From the NCBI GenBank assembly GCA_025267735.1, contig CM046296.1, forward strand, positions 22,284,464 to 22,348,463: a DNA stretch of 64,000 nucleotides, read 5' to 3'. The notes under the pieces are model-generated. The model did no database searches, was not told the DNA's origin, and saw nothing but the letters and a program-made list of their open reading frames with translations. A program made the translations under genes and the position numbers. This DNA is from Mactra quadrangularis (lineage: Eukaryota; Mollusca; Bivalvia; Venerida; Mactridae). Below, piece after piece: positions 1 to 10,928 of the stretch; position 1 is the first letter of the stretch; the number at the start of each line of letters is the position of its first letter.

Positions 1-430
1 ACATACGGGGTAGATCTTTACTACATGAAACACCATCATTTGTAGTTTATTTCACTAAAATTGTCATTATCAAAACACTACTTTCCTGCTTCAAAAAAAG
101 ATTCCATACATTTTTGATAGTTGAGGAAAAGGTTGATCATTAAGTAGAAATCTATGTTTGATTACCTACAATGTTAAAAAATGCATATTTGAAACGCACT
201 TTTGAGAAAAAACTACACATTCTTTCATTTGACGAAATGTTTAACCTGTACTTGCATAATAGGCTTAAGATTATTTGATGTTTTTATCATATATTACCTT
301 TCATTCTAACACTGAAATTTCAGCTTCTGATAGAACTTTAATATGACGCATACCTACAAAAACCAGTATTAAAAGTAATAAACGAACCGGTAAAAACCAG
401 TCAGAATTCGTATTGCAATAATAACTGCCC
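1..430. other. Unannotated AT-rich intergenic stretch
   Basis: No open frame with a recognisable domain, no tandem array and no inverted-repeat element was seen here. It is ordinary AT-rich non-coding sequence upstream of the first MITE-like repeat. Confidence 0.5.
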
Positions 431-624
431 CGTGTTCAGTAACTACTCTTAGCTAACGTTACGGGTACGGGAGAACTCAACCCGAAGACAACTCAACCCG
501 TGCAAAACTCAACTCAAAGTTGGGACAGCTCAATCCGTTAGAAGAGATTGAGTTGTCTCGGGGTTGAGTTGTTTCGACAATTCCGTTACGGAACGGTTTG
601 AAACGTTCAAGGTAACTGAACACG
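431..624. mobile_element. MITE-like repeat, family A, copy 1
   Basis: The left end reads CGTGTTCAGTAAC and the right end GGTAACTGAACACG, an imperfect terminal inverted repeat. The interior is rich in ACTCAACYC and its complement (480-580), so the whole element folds back on itself. A second, shorter copy with the same termini lies at 8050-8198. There is no coding capacity; the small minus-strand frame crossing it is a repeat artefact. Confidence 0.6.
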
Positions 625-1947
625 CTGCTGGTATATCTGTTAATCATTACACCCCTAATGACCACAGAATGTGAGTAGGAAGACTCACTGTCCAGAACAT
701 ATTTATCATTTTGTTGCATACGGTGCGTCATTTTCCCCCTCAAATGTTTAGCGAAGAATGGAAATATTTTATATCAATTCTTGAATCTCAGGTGTTTTTC
801 CAGCCATGAAATTTTGCACGCTGTAAGATCGCGAATTGAACTTGTCTCATGCAAACTTTGAGCGAAAAATAAAATTAATAATTGTCAATGTTTCAGTAAG
901 AACGATTCAATCAGTCCAATCTAGGGTCACTAACCAGTATACATTGTATAACTTTTGAGATCGTCATTTAAATAATATTTGTAGTTAATAACGCTTTCTT
1001 TTTTCTGAACATAATATTACTTCTTTTTTTAATAAAATAGTCATGAATTACGAAACATTATTTCGATTTTATGGAATAATATTACGTTTACAAGAAATAA
1101 TCGTGAAAATAAAAAGATATTTCAAAATGTCATTTAAGGTACATGTACTCCGTAAAATAATATGCGCGTGATAACTTTTTTCTCTTCCTGAATTCTTTTT
1201 CTTTTGAAATCTTTCCATCTCGTACAACAAACCTGATTGTACAAATTTGTAATATAATACTTTTTTATATTTACTTTGAAGGCTAATGTAAACTCATTGC
1301 GTTTAAATTTCTGCAAAATATCAAACTATATTCTTTTAAATGCTCAACTATGTGTATAGCAATAGGTTTTTTTTCACTTGGCGGGTCAATCAAACAAAGA
1401 TGAGCCGATCCTTCATAACGGGAATGAATGAAGTACATGATAATTGGTTTTCTACAGTGAAGTTCCGCTATTTAGACCACTTTTGTTATTTCAAAATGAT
1501 GCGATTTTTGACAATAATTAAGACCCAAATGCTTAATTTGTGAACCAAAGGGTCTTTGCTGGTCTTAATAGTGAAACTTTAGGCCTACTGTATAACTTAA
1601 GTTTTATCTATGTTAATGCTATTATAGCAGTATGCATTTTACAAATATGTCATGTGTGTACGTGACCGATTTTTAAAATTATTAATTTTATGCGCTCTCT
1701 TTTGATAGCATTCAATTTTTACTCCTGGAAAGAGAAATTGGCGAAAACAAATTTAGTCTACATTAGCTTATAAGTTGATATTGTAGATCATGTGACAACA
1801 GACTCCAGTATTAATTCTTATCATGTCGACATAAAACGAGACAAGTTCAAATCTCATTGGAAAACACATGTACAACAAGTACAGTGCAATGTACAGTTTT
1901 ACTTGAGCACGAAGAGCGAAGTGTGAGCTATTGTGGTAGGTCATAAG
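625..1947. other. Unannotated AT-rich intergenic stretch
   Basis: Only short chance open frames are present and no domain was recognised. Nothing repetitive of note was seen before the hAT-like element that follows. Confidence 0.5.
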
Positions 1948-2501
1948 TAGGGCTGTCACGATACGCCAGAAGCGTATCGCGATATATTGCAATACGCTAG
2001 CACCGTATCGCGATACGTATCACGATATATTGTGGGGTTTTAATTCGCTTATCTTTCATGCAGCCACTGAACGAATCTAGCGTCTTTAAGTCTTTAAGGT
2101 CATTTAGGACTGTGATATATGTTTTGCATATAAAAAGGTGCTTAGGTTGAAAGAAAAACCACCCTCTTAGCTGCAGAACATCCTCGCATACAAGCTCCTG
2201 GACGCCATGCTTGTTTTATAACTACCTGTCTAAAAGTATTTGATTAAAAAAATGTTTTGCACAAGTTTCTTACAACCAATCGATTATGCTTAATTCTGTT
2301 ATAATTCTTGTAATATAAGCTTAGATTGAATGAACGATGGAAAAACAGGCGTTTCGGTACTTTCATTTCGCAAAGGAAAGAATTTTCCAATGTAATAAAA
2401 AATATCGCCAAATACCGGTACGTTAAATTCGTACCGCGGTACGTATTGCTGCAGCTGCGTATTGCAATATAACAGTATACCGGTATATCGTGACAGCCAT
2501 A
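1948..2501. mobile_element. Non-autonomous hAT-like element with 8-bp target duplication
   Basis: The left end is TAGGGCTGTCACGATA and the right end TATCGTGACAGCCATA, matching inverted termini of 16 bp with one mismatch. The 8-bp sequence GTCATAAG lies directly outside both ends (1940-1947 and 2502-2509) as a perfect target-site duplication. GGGCTGTC-type ends and 8-bp duplications are hallmarks of the hAT superfamily. Subterminal TATCGCGATA-like palindromes occur at both ends. No transposase frame is present, so it depended on enzyme supplied elsewhere. The intact duplication suggests a fairly young insertion. Confidence 0.85.
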
Positions 2502-2868
2502 GTCATAAGCTATCGTGCGCCGCGCGTAAACAATTCCTTAATAAATCTTCTTGTCCAAAACCATTAAACCTACAGTTACCAAATTTGACACAAGCAATCA
2601 CCAAGCGGTCTTCGAGAAAGATTGTTCAAATTATGCTCCTATGATTAAAATTGCTCCAGAGGTGCCACAATGTTAACATATAGTAGCATTTATTTTATTG
2701 TGACACCAAGATTACAAGTTTTCATACAGCTTAGTTTGAACGAATTCTGTGTCAGCTGCATTTTAACGTCCTCTCTAATTTTCAGATTTGTGGTCAAGGG
2801 TCCTCGGGGTCCTCTTGTTGAATGTATTAACAAAGCACTTCGATGACAATGTAATGTTTAATTTCAGG

Positions 2869-5800
2869 ATGGATCTACGAGTGTTGACCATTACACTGGT
2901 GTGTATAATATGCTGGAATGCATCAAGGTAATGTTTGGAGGTTATTTGCTCATTTCGGTGAAAGACCGATTTTTATTTCACTAGTGTGCTAAGGATGCGA
3001 TATTTTCACGAGCGGCGTATCCACGAGAAAAATGATTTATTCTTGTAAATGACACTAACTTGTAAATTATGTTTTTCATTAGATATTTTGTTTTTCAAAA
3101 ATTGATATCTTGGCTCAATACGATAATAATGTCAGTTTCCAAGAAAGAGGAAATGCTCATTTAAATCTTAATATATTGCATAGAATATTGAGATTAATTT
3201 ACAAGTACCACTAAACTTAAAAACGTGCTGTTGTTTTCTTAAAAGCATTGTATGTTTATCCTGTCATTTGCATGCTTGTTTGATAAGTGCAGTGAAACTA
3301 GTTCAATTTCTGGACATGATAAATAACTGAAACCAAAACTTAAGTTCACGACAAAAACAGTATGATAATTAAGGAAAACCTAACAACGCACATGTACGCG
3401 TATAAATTATGTAATAAGTGACTTAAGAAATAACATACAGTCTATATCTTATTGTTGAATAAAACTTATTAAGTATCAACATTAACAATCGAGTGGGTTA
3501 GCACTAGTCATTTAATAAGCGCATAAAACATGTGTCTATGTTTTATTCAACGCATAGAAAGACAGTAGGTTATTTCGATTCTAACTTGGAAAAGTTTATG
3601 AGCTTTCCATTCAGTTCTATAACCGAATTTGTACAAGAACTTCAAATTTCATGAGTCATTTCCAATTTAGTCTGTTGAACCATGACATTGTCACTTTGTA
3701 TGCCTACTAAATAGCTTTTATGGAAAACTTAATAATTGTTTATTTTGAAATAGTTTTAAGCTTTGCTGTTTGTGCGTTATGTTTCTGTTCATAGGTGACA
3801 CTACAAAAGTAGCTTAAAACTTATGTACGTTTGAAACCAAACGTTTATGACCAACAATTCCAATTGCATAAAAAGTATCTTCAAAAGTGGCAAGAAATTA
3901 ATCACATTGTATATCAAAATCATTTTATTCCAGCGCTGAAGTTTGTACCAAAATGGTTCCCAAGGTCATAACGTATAATACCAAAGTTGGAACTAAACCA
4001 TGTGGAGTATGGAATTGGGGAAGATGTTCGGAATACAGACAAGCCACCAAGTGAGACATTTATCAACATAAAACATGTAACAGACCACAGGAGCTTGACA
4101 TTCTGTAATAATGAAAGAAGTTTTTTTTTTAAATACGTTATAGAATGTCAAGCTCCTGTGAATAGATTATATCCGGAATTCAAACATTTGGGGTTTTACC
4201 TTGAGATACAAAAAATCTTTCACCGTCACAATCAAAGTATGTGTACCAAATACAATAGAATTTAATCTGTATTTCGAGCTTTTCAGCAATAATGTGTAAC
4301 AAACTTAGTTATACCGCCTGTGCACGGACGAAAATCCCATAAATTTGAGTTCCAAATTAGGTCTTTTGTGTAGTCCTTAAATTCTGGTAACCACTATATT
4401 AGGTATTAGATACAATTTATATGACCAAGCTTCTTGGTCAAATCGCCGAATTCTGCGAAGCGTTGTGCGTCTTAGTATAGAAGTGATCTCTTCACCTTCT
4501 ATATATAGAATGATGTTTCTATGGTTAGAACTACAAAAGCAGCTTAGAAATAAAGTAATAGAAAAGTGCATAGATCATCGTTTGGAGGCTTTTAACGAAA
4601 CAATATCACTGATGTGTTGTTGTTTTGTTGTTAGTGTGGCAAGACGAAAACAGCGATAACAAATCCAAACATTATGTTTTCAGAACTGAGATGACAGAAA
4701 TCAAAGTATGCTGTGAAGGAAGTTTTGGTCGTGTTGAAAACGGTTGTCGTAAGTATATATAGAGGATATTTGTTTATTTCGGAGTAAGATCGATTTTTAT
4801 TTCACGAGTGAGCTAAGGATGCAATATTTTCATGAGTGGTGTAGCTTCGAGTGAAAATATAGTATAATTAGCTCACGAGTGAAATAAATACATCTTACAC
4901 CGAGATAAACAAATTTTCTATTTATTATATGCTTCAAGCTGGCTTTTTTAAAGTATATGTATGATATGTCATCAGAACGGCGCATCTAAACATTAAAAAT
5001 TAACAATTTTATTTTCATTGTTTTAAAACAGTGGCATATCGATTTTTGTTTCCCTGATAAATCCCGGTATTCGACTGGAAAGCATATAATAAACATCAAT
5101 ATTAATTTTATCCATTTATGAATTCCCGCTCACTGACTATCGCCCATGTATCGAGTTCCCTCCCGCGCCACTATTCCTTTGAATCACTATTGCCTTTGCT
5201 GTGGCGAGTTTAAGTTATTTTATTTATTGGAGTTAACGCCGTGTCAACACAATTCAGGTCATTTTACGGCGTCCAGCGCACCTAACCTAGCTTTCCTGGA
5301 CCATTGTCTATAACCAGTACTCACCTACCCTTTCACAAGGCCGGAACTTCTCAATATTATCTAATCAATGGAGGTATATCGACATTTTTGTCAAATTTTC
5401 ATGGAAGGGTATAACCTCCCCGAGTGGGATTCGAACCCACACCCCATCGGGCACGAGAATCCAAATCCCGGCTCGCTTCCAACTTCGCTATCGACCCTGT
5501 GGCGAGTTAGAAATATTAAAGATGGGAATCTAGTAATGATTGGTCGTTACTGAAATGAGCAGTAACAGATTTAACACTATTCATGCTATTACTTACTTTC
5601 CATAGTATGAGAAAATTTCAAAGAGTGTCCACCAAACGTATGGAGACATTGTCACTTTGTCACTACTAAGGCCTAAAGTAAAGAACACTTAGTTTGTCCT
5701 AAATGTTTGGGTTGGGTCGGCCCGAGTACGTAGGAAAAACGTTTTTCCCTAAAGCAGAATTATTAGCGTAAAGAAACTACCAAACAGTGACACGATGAAT

Positions 5801-6808
5801 TGTCGTGATCAATAAAAAACACCACATAATTATATTTTTCGATAATCATGAGTCGGCGGCATTTTTTGGGTCAGTCGGTTAAGGGCAAACAAACTTAATT
5901 TTAATTTAGGCCTAAATAGCTTTTCTTTGAAAGTTTAATAACTGTTGATTTTGAAATTCTTTCTGGCTTTGCGTGTCTGTGTGTTCATGTTATATTTATT
6001 GAACATGAAAACTAAAAATTACCTCAAAACTTCGCTATGGTAACGAAATGCAATGATCATGGTTTTGGAGTCTTCGTAATGCTATAATGTTGATTTTTTA
6101 CAATGTACACGTGATGCATTCATGAAATTTGTTTTCATTGCATTACAAAACAAACTAAATACATGTATATTGAAAATAATGGTTCCACAAAACAATATTG
6201 AAATTTAAAAGAGTTTTAGTAAATTTTCTCCGTCTCCAAACCTATGGTTGACACTGTTGGAAGAAAAGCCAATCAAATAGTGACCGTCTCAGCATGATAA
6301 GAACAGTTACGACTTACATGACAAGTGATAATCACTTTTGCCAGCTCAACATGCACTTTTATTTGCATGGCTCTGCTTACTAATATTATAACAGTTAAAT
6401 TTGAAATGTATTTCAGCACTGAACGCCTCAAGTGACAAAGCTTGTTTGAATGGTATTTGGAAAAATCAGGTAGGTTCCCAAATACAGTTAAACTGTAACA
6501 ACGGCCACATTGGTGGCAATTACATGACTGGTGTCGGTAATGCTGATGGTTGGTACGATATTGTTGGTAGATACAATATGGTTGGAGATAACCAAGACAT
6601 CATCATCGCAAGTTGGGTTGTATCTTGGAACAACAGTTTGTATGGCAACTCCCAATCATCGACCACGTGGAATGGCATCTACTACCCCGAGGAGGAGACA
6701 TTGTACACACATTGGCATCTAGTAAGGTATCAACCTCGGGAGGACTACTGGCAGAGTACCTATGTTGGAAGTGGTATCTTCAAAAGACAGGTTCCTGATG
6801 ATAACTAG
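2869..6808 (+). CDS. Secreted EMI-domain plus avidin-like protein (4 exons)
   Basis: Predicted exons are 2869-2927, 3934-4050, 4684-4748 and 6417-6808 (stop TAG), joined in phases 2, 2 and 1 into about 210 aa. Residues 1-19 form a hydrophobic signal peptide. Residues 21-80 carry six cysteines (24, 43, 51, 68, 69, 80) with CGxWxWGRCxxYR and a late CC pair, matching an EMI domain, a module of extracellular matrix proteins. Residues 90-204 are avidin/streptavidin-like. Probable biotin-contact positions kept are N97, S101, Y116, T118, W151, S161, T163, W165, W180 and W192. The last-strand position that is Asn in avidin and Asp in streptavidin appears to be Gly200. The likely role is an extracellular, possibly multimeric, biotin- or other ligand-binding protein; function and affinity are inferred. 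An acceptor-like TTTCAG ends two bases before the ATG, suggesting an upstream non-coding exon. SINE and foldback repeats sit in the introns. The best nearby poly(A) signals are ATTAAA at 6963 and AATAAA at 7397. Confidence 0.85.
2936..3040. repeat. Partial copy of foldback family B
   Basis: It shares the arm CGATTTTTATTTCAC and the phrase GCTAAGGATGC with the complete copy at 4763-4921 but lacks a clear right arm. It lies just inside intron 1 of the EMI-avidin gene. Confidence 0.5.
4086..4160. repeat. Short near-perfect hairpin in an intron
   Basis: Arms of about 22 bp (left begins CACAGGAGCTTGACATTCT, right is its reverse complement with one mismatch) enclose a loop of about 31 nt. It lies in intron 2 of the EMI-avidin gene. 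It could be a tiny foldback transposon relic or a structured intronic RNA; sequence alone does not decide. Confidence 0.6.
4763..4921. mobile_element. Foldback MITE-like element, family B
   Basis: The left arm (ATTTGTTTATTTCGG, then TTTATTTCACGAGTGAGCT) is mirrored by the right arm (AGCTCACGAGTGAAATAAA, then CCGAGATAAACAAAT). Nearly the whole element pairs with itself. Relatives lie at 2936-3040 and 29603-29726, and an arm fragment near 34945. It is in intron 3 of the EMI-avidin gene. Confidence 0.65.
5211..5496 (-). mobile_element. tRNA-derived SINE, family 1, with 12-bp target duplication
   Basis: Read on the minus strand, the 5' end is a tRNA-like head with box A/B-type promoter sequence (GGGTTCGAATCCC), followed by a body of about 200 bp and a TAAATAAAATAA-type tail. 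The 12-bp sequence CTGTGGCGAGTT flanks both sides (5199-5210 and 5497-5508), the signature of target-primed insertion. Other copies are at 13209, 19423, 35256, 55053, 60600 and 63552. It sits in intron 3 of the EMI-avidin gene. Confidence 0.85.
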
Positions 6809-7051
6809 GAGTTGTGAGAAACAGAAATACGATACTAAGACATTATAATCATTTCTAAATTAGTGGCTTTCGTTTTGCTTCTAGCTTTTTGGCACCTATA
6901 ACATTTATCACTGCTTTGCGCTTGGTATATTTTTGCCATTCTTTATTTGCTTATTTACAGTGATTAAAACTTTGTACATGTTTATACATAAACTATCAAT
7001 GGTTCTTGAAAACTAATACAGATTGTTCTGCGTCAACGAGTGAAGCATTGG

Positions 7052-7537
7052 TATGTGAAGTCAGCTGTAACTTCATCAGTATAGCAGTAAACCTTTAATG
7101 CTAGAATTTTCAGCAGTAAACCTTTAATGCTAGAATTTTCAGCAGTAAACCTTTAATGTTAGAATTTTCAGCAGTAAACCTTTAATGCTAGAATTTTCAG
7201 CAGTAAACCTTTATTGTTAGAATTTTCAGCAGTAAACCTTTAATGCTAGAATTTTCAGCAGTAAACCTTTAATGCTATAATTTTCAGCAGAAAACCTTTA
7301 CTGCTTGAAATGTCAGCAGTACATCAATAAACCTCTAGTGCTGTAAGTTCAGATGTAAGTACAGCAGTAACCCTTTAAGTACTGCTCAACATTTGAAATA
7401 AATTTTGAACAGCAGCAAAGCACTACATAACCATCATTTTCAAGTTTGCTGCTGTACTGCTGAATTAAGCCACTTTGGAGCCAATTGTCACTCTACTAAA
7501 TAGTCTAGAAGTAAAGGTTTACTGCTGAATTCACATA
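7052..7537. repeat. Inverted-repeat element containing a 29-bp minisatellite
   Basis: The ends TATGTGAAGTCAGCTG and CTGCTGAATTCACATA are imperfect inverted repeats. Inside, eight tandem copies of a 29-bp unit (AGCAGTAAACCTTTAATGCT then AGAATTTTC) run from 7083 to about 7314. An inverted match to the unit, AGTAAAGGTTTACTGCT, lies near the right end. This looks like a MITE-like element whose subterminal repeat expanded. It lies just 3' of the EMI-avidin gene and could be inside its 3' UTR. Confidence 0.65.
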
Positions 7538-8049
7538 CATGAGAAGCATTCTACTGGATTTTGTGTTGTCCTTTAAAGAAGATAACTATTAATTATGACT
7601 GTACCAAGTACAAATTTACTGCTTTATACCAATTGGTCTCAAATATACTTTCTTGAATGTACATTGAGTTAGCAACTGGTGTACCGACTTATCCAACACT
7701 ATAACTATTGTGGTGTTTGAAATCAATCTATGAATTCATTTGTAGTGTATGTAAATGAAGTTGGTGTCATCCAAAAGAGAAAATCATTAACTATGCACGC
7801 AAGCATAAATCTGTGAAAAAGAATATTTAATAATGAAGAACGGGCCATTATTTGAACTTGCATTAAGCCTATTTATAGTTATAAACCTTCTGGTGTTTTG
7901 TCTAGGAAATTTGCCGGCCACCTATGATATATATACTAAGTCAATCACAACCTTGCATGAAAAAACTTCTTTGTTCTATCCTGTTTCTTAAATAAAAGTT
8001 AACCTTTCAATAAGTCTAGTTGTATTTATATGTTTCATAAACCAGTAGT

Positions 8050-8198
8050 GTGTTCAGTAATAACTGTTAGCGAATGTTACGGGTATGGGACATCTCAACT
8101 CAAAGTTGGGACAACTCAACCCATTAATAGAGATTGAGCTATCTCGGTTCGAGTTGTTCCGACCCTAATGTTACGGAACATTTGGGGTAATTGAACAG
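8050..8198. mobile_element. MITE-like repeat, family A, copy 2
   Basis: It begins GTGTTCAGTAATAACT and ends GGGTAATTGAACA, matching the copy at 431-624 at both ends and in the CTCAACTCAAAGTTGGGAC interior. It is shorter by internal deletion. Confidence 0.55.
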
Positions 8199-8335
8199 GC
8201 TACAGTTGTGTAAAGGTATTGCTACCTAGTACTACAGTGATTTCTTATTTAACAGTTAGCGGCTATTATAGCCCTACCTTACCTAATTATTGCAAGCTGA
8301 ATAAGAATAATTTGGAACTTCAATTCATAGTATAA

Positions 8336-8701
8336 GGGACTTTAGTCAGTGATTTCCCTTTGAATACTCCTCAAATAGGTAGGTTCAATTAGTTGGATTA
8401 CTCGGATTTTACCCTTACCTTTCAAAGTCAATTTGTCAAAATTAATCACAAATAACTTTTTTGTAAATCATTTTATTTGTTTAAAATTCAAGCTAAGTAT
8501 TTTTAGGCTAAAGAACTATCTATATTTTATCACTTTTGTAAATACCTTCATTAACAAAAAAGATATTAGATGAAATATTTTGTTACCCTTACATTGGAAT
8601 TCAATGATACATGTAAAATCCGAGGATTCCAACTGTAAAGACCTATTATCCAATTGGATTGCTTCAGATTTTATCAGGGAAAGATAAATGACTAAAGTCC
8701 C
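8336..8701. mobile_element. MITE-like element, family C, copy 1
   Basis: The left end GGGACTTTAGTCAGT and the right end ATGACTAAAGTCCC are inverted repeats. The subterminal CAATTAGTTGGATTACT is also mirrored toward the right end. A second copy is at 28413-28742. No coding capacity was seen. Confidence 0.65.
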
Positions 8702-8713
8702 TCATTATAATAC

Positions 8714-9865
8714 TACAACAATCAGTAGTCTCATACAGGTAACAATCACTAGTCTCATACAGGTACTTGAAGTGTGACAACAATCCCTAGTCTCATACAG
8801 GTATTTGAAGTGTAACAACCATCACTAGTCTCATACAGGTATTTGAAGTGTAACAACAATCACTAGTCTCATACAGGTACTTGAAGTGTGACAACAATCA
8901 CTAGTCTCATACAGGTTCTTGAAGTGTGACAACAATCACTAGTCTCATACAGGTACTTGAAGTGTAACAACAATCACTAGTCTCATACAGGTACTTGAAG
9001 TGTAACAACAATCACTAGTCTCATACAGGTACTTGAAGTGTAACAACAATCACTAGTCTCATACAGGTACTTGAAGTGTGACAACAATCACTAGTCTCAT
9101 TCGGTATTTGAAGTGTAACAACAATCACTAGTCTCATACAGGTACTTGAAGTGTAAAAACAATCACTAGTCTCATACAGGTACTTGAAGTGTAACAACAA
9201 TCACTAGTCTCATTCGGTATTTGAAGTGTAACAACCATAACTAGTCTCATTCGGTATTTGAAGTGTAAAAACAATCACTAGTCTCATACAGGTACTTGAA
9301 GTGTAACAACAATCACTAGTCTCATACAGGTACTTGAAGTGTGACAACAATCACTAGTCTCATTCGGTATTTGAAGTGTAACAACAATCACTAGTCTCAT
9401 ACAGGTACTTGAAGTGTGACAACAATCACTAGTCTCATACAGGTACTTGAAGTGTAAAAACAATCACTAGTCTCATACAGGTACTTGAAGTGTAACAACA
9501 ATCACTAGTCTCATACAGGTACTTTAAGTGTAACAACAATCACTAGTCTCATTCGGTATTTGAAGTGTAACAACAATCACTAGTCTCATACAGGTACTTG
9601 AAGTGTAACAACAATCACTAGTCTCGTTCGGTATTTGAAGTGTAACAACCATAACTAGTCTCATACAGGTACTTGAAGTGTGACAACAATCACTAGTCTC
9701 ATACAGGTACTTGAAGCGTAACAACAATCACTAGTCTCATACAGGTACTTGAAGTGCAACAACAATCACTAGTCTCATACAGGTACTTGAAGTGCAACAA
9801 CCATCACTAATCTCATACAGGTACTTGAAGTGCGACAACCATCACTAGTTCCATACAGGTACCTG
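8714..9865. repeat. 38-bp minisatellite, about 30 copies
   Basis: The unit contains CAATCACTAGTCTCATACAG followed by GTACTTGAAGTGTAACAA. A 37-bp variant with CATTCGGTATTTG is interspersed several times. Divergence rises toward both ends, while the interior copies are nearly identical, which suggests recent unequal exchange or slippage. It starts immediately after the family C MITE. Chance minus-strand frames through it only reflect the repeat. Confidence 0.9.
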
Positions 9866-10407
9866 CAGCATGGCTACAATCATAATTCTGCGACTTTGTA
9901 TCATTTTACTTAGCTTTCAAATTGTAAATTCATTTCATGTTTTTCACTATGTAAATAATGAAAATAACTTGTACATGTTTTCCAGAGGTCCACATGGAAG
10001 GTTGGATTTTTTTTAAATGTGTAGTCTTGTTAAATAAAGCCTTTATTATTATCATTATTACTTTTGTTTATATGTTGGCATCCTCCTCCCTGCATATTAG
10101 CCAACATCTTTCCTCCCATTCTTTATTTTAAATTATTTAAGATACAAAAATACATGCAATTGTCATTAACTACTTGAGTGGTTTATTTTCATTTAGTATG
10201 CATACACTTATCCGAATTACAAAGTATTTGATAACACATGTCATGCTCAAAGATGTTACATTCTTAAACATACATTAAATGATTGACTAAAACAAGCCTA
10301 ATCTAAAATGCTTTTATTATGTGTGCATAATGTCTTTCTTTGTAAAATGTTTTAATAAATGTATTGATTTTACGTTGTTTTAATGTACGTTTATATGTAT
10401 AGTCACA
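9866..10407. other. Unannotated intergenic stretch
   Basis: AT-rich non-coding sequence. A short ATTATTATCATTATTA run lies near 10045. No gene or larger repeat was recognised. Confidence 0.5.
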
Positions 10408-10637
10408 AGGGGTCCAAACTTTCCAACCACAACCACATTATACACATTTTGCAGAATAATGCAACATATTTTAAAATAAGTAAGACTAAATAACCACTAA
10501 TTCTATGTTAAGCACCAAGAAAAATTACTTCATGATACTTAAAAAAATGACTTAAGTCAAGAAATACACTAATGGACAGGTACATTTTTTAAAATTCTAG
10601 GGGGGATCCGGACCCCCTGACCCCTCCGCTAGATCTG
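10408..10637. mobile_element. MITE-like repeat, family F, copy 1
   Basis: It begins with GGGGTCCAAACTTTCCAACC and ends with GGACCCCCTGACCCCTCCGC. The same layout recurs at 17432-17724 and, inverted, at 25124-25424, where the termini read GGCGGATCCAG and CTGGATCTGCC. It is non-coding. Confidence 0.6.
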
Positions 10638-10928
10638 CCTATGAAATTTTATGGTCTGAATTTGGATTGACCCAAGTAGAACCAGTAAATACATGCACCC
10701 TCCACCATAAATCCATAAAAGCTACATGGAAGGAAAAGGAGTACAGTAAAAATGCGTGAAAAAAGCTGCTTTACAACTCTGCTATACAAAAAATACTTTT
10801 TTTAAATTTTGTTACTTCGCCAATTTTAGGGTGCCATTTTATTTCTTTATTAAAATTCTATATTTTTTTAAGACCACTGTCATAGAACCACCAGATGTCC
10901 TAGAGGGAGATATGTCCACCAATTAAAG

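Noticed and set aside
8714..9865. CRISPR-like array
   Set aside because: Units are continuous 37-38-bp tandem repeats without unique spacers, in a eukaryotic genome.
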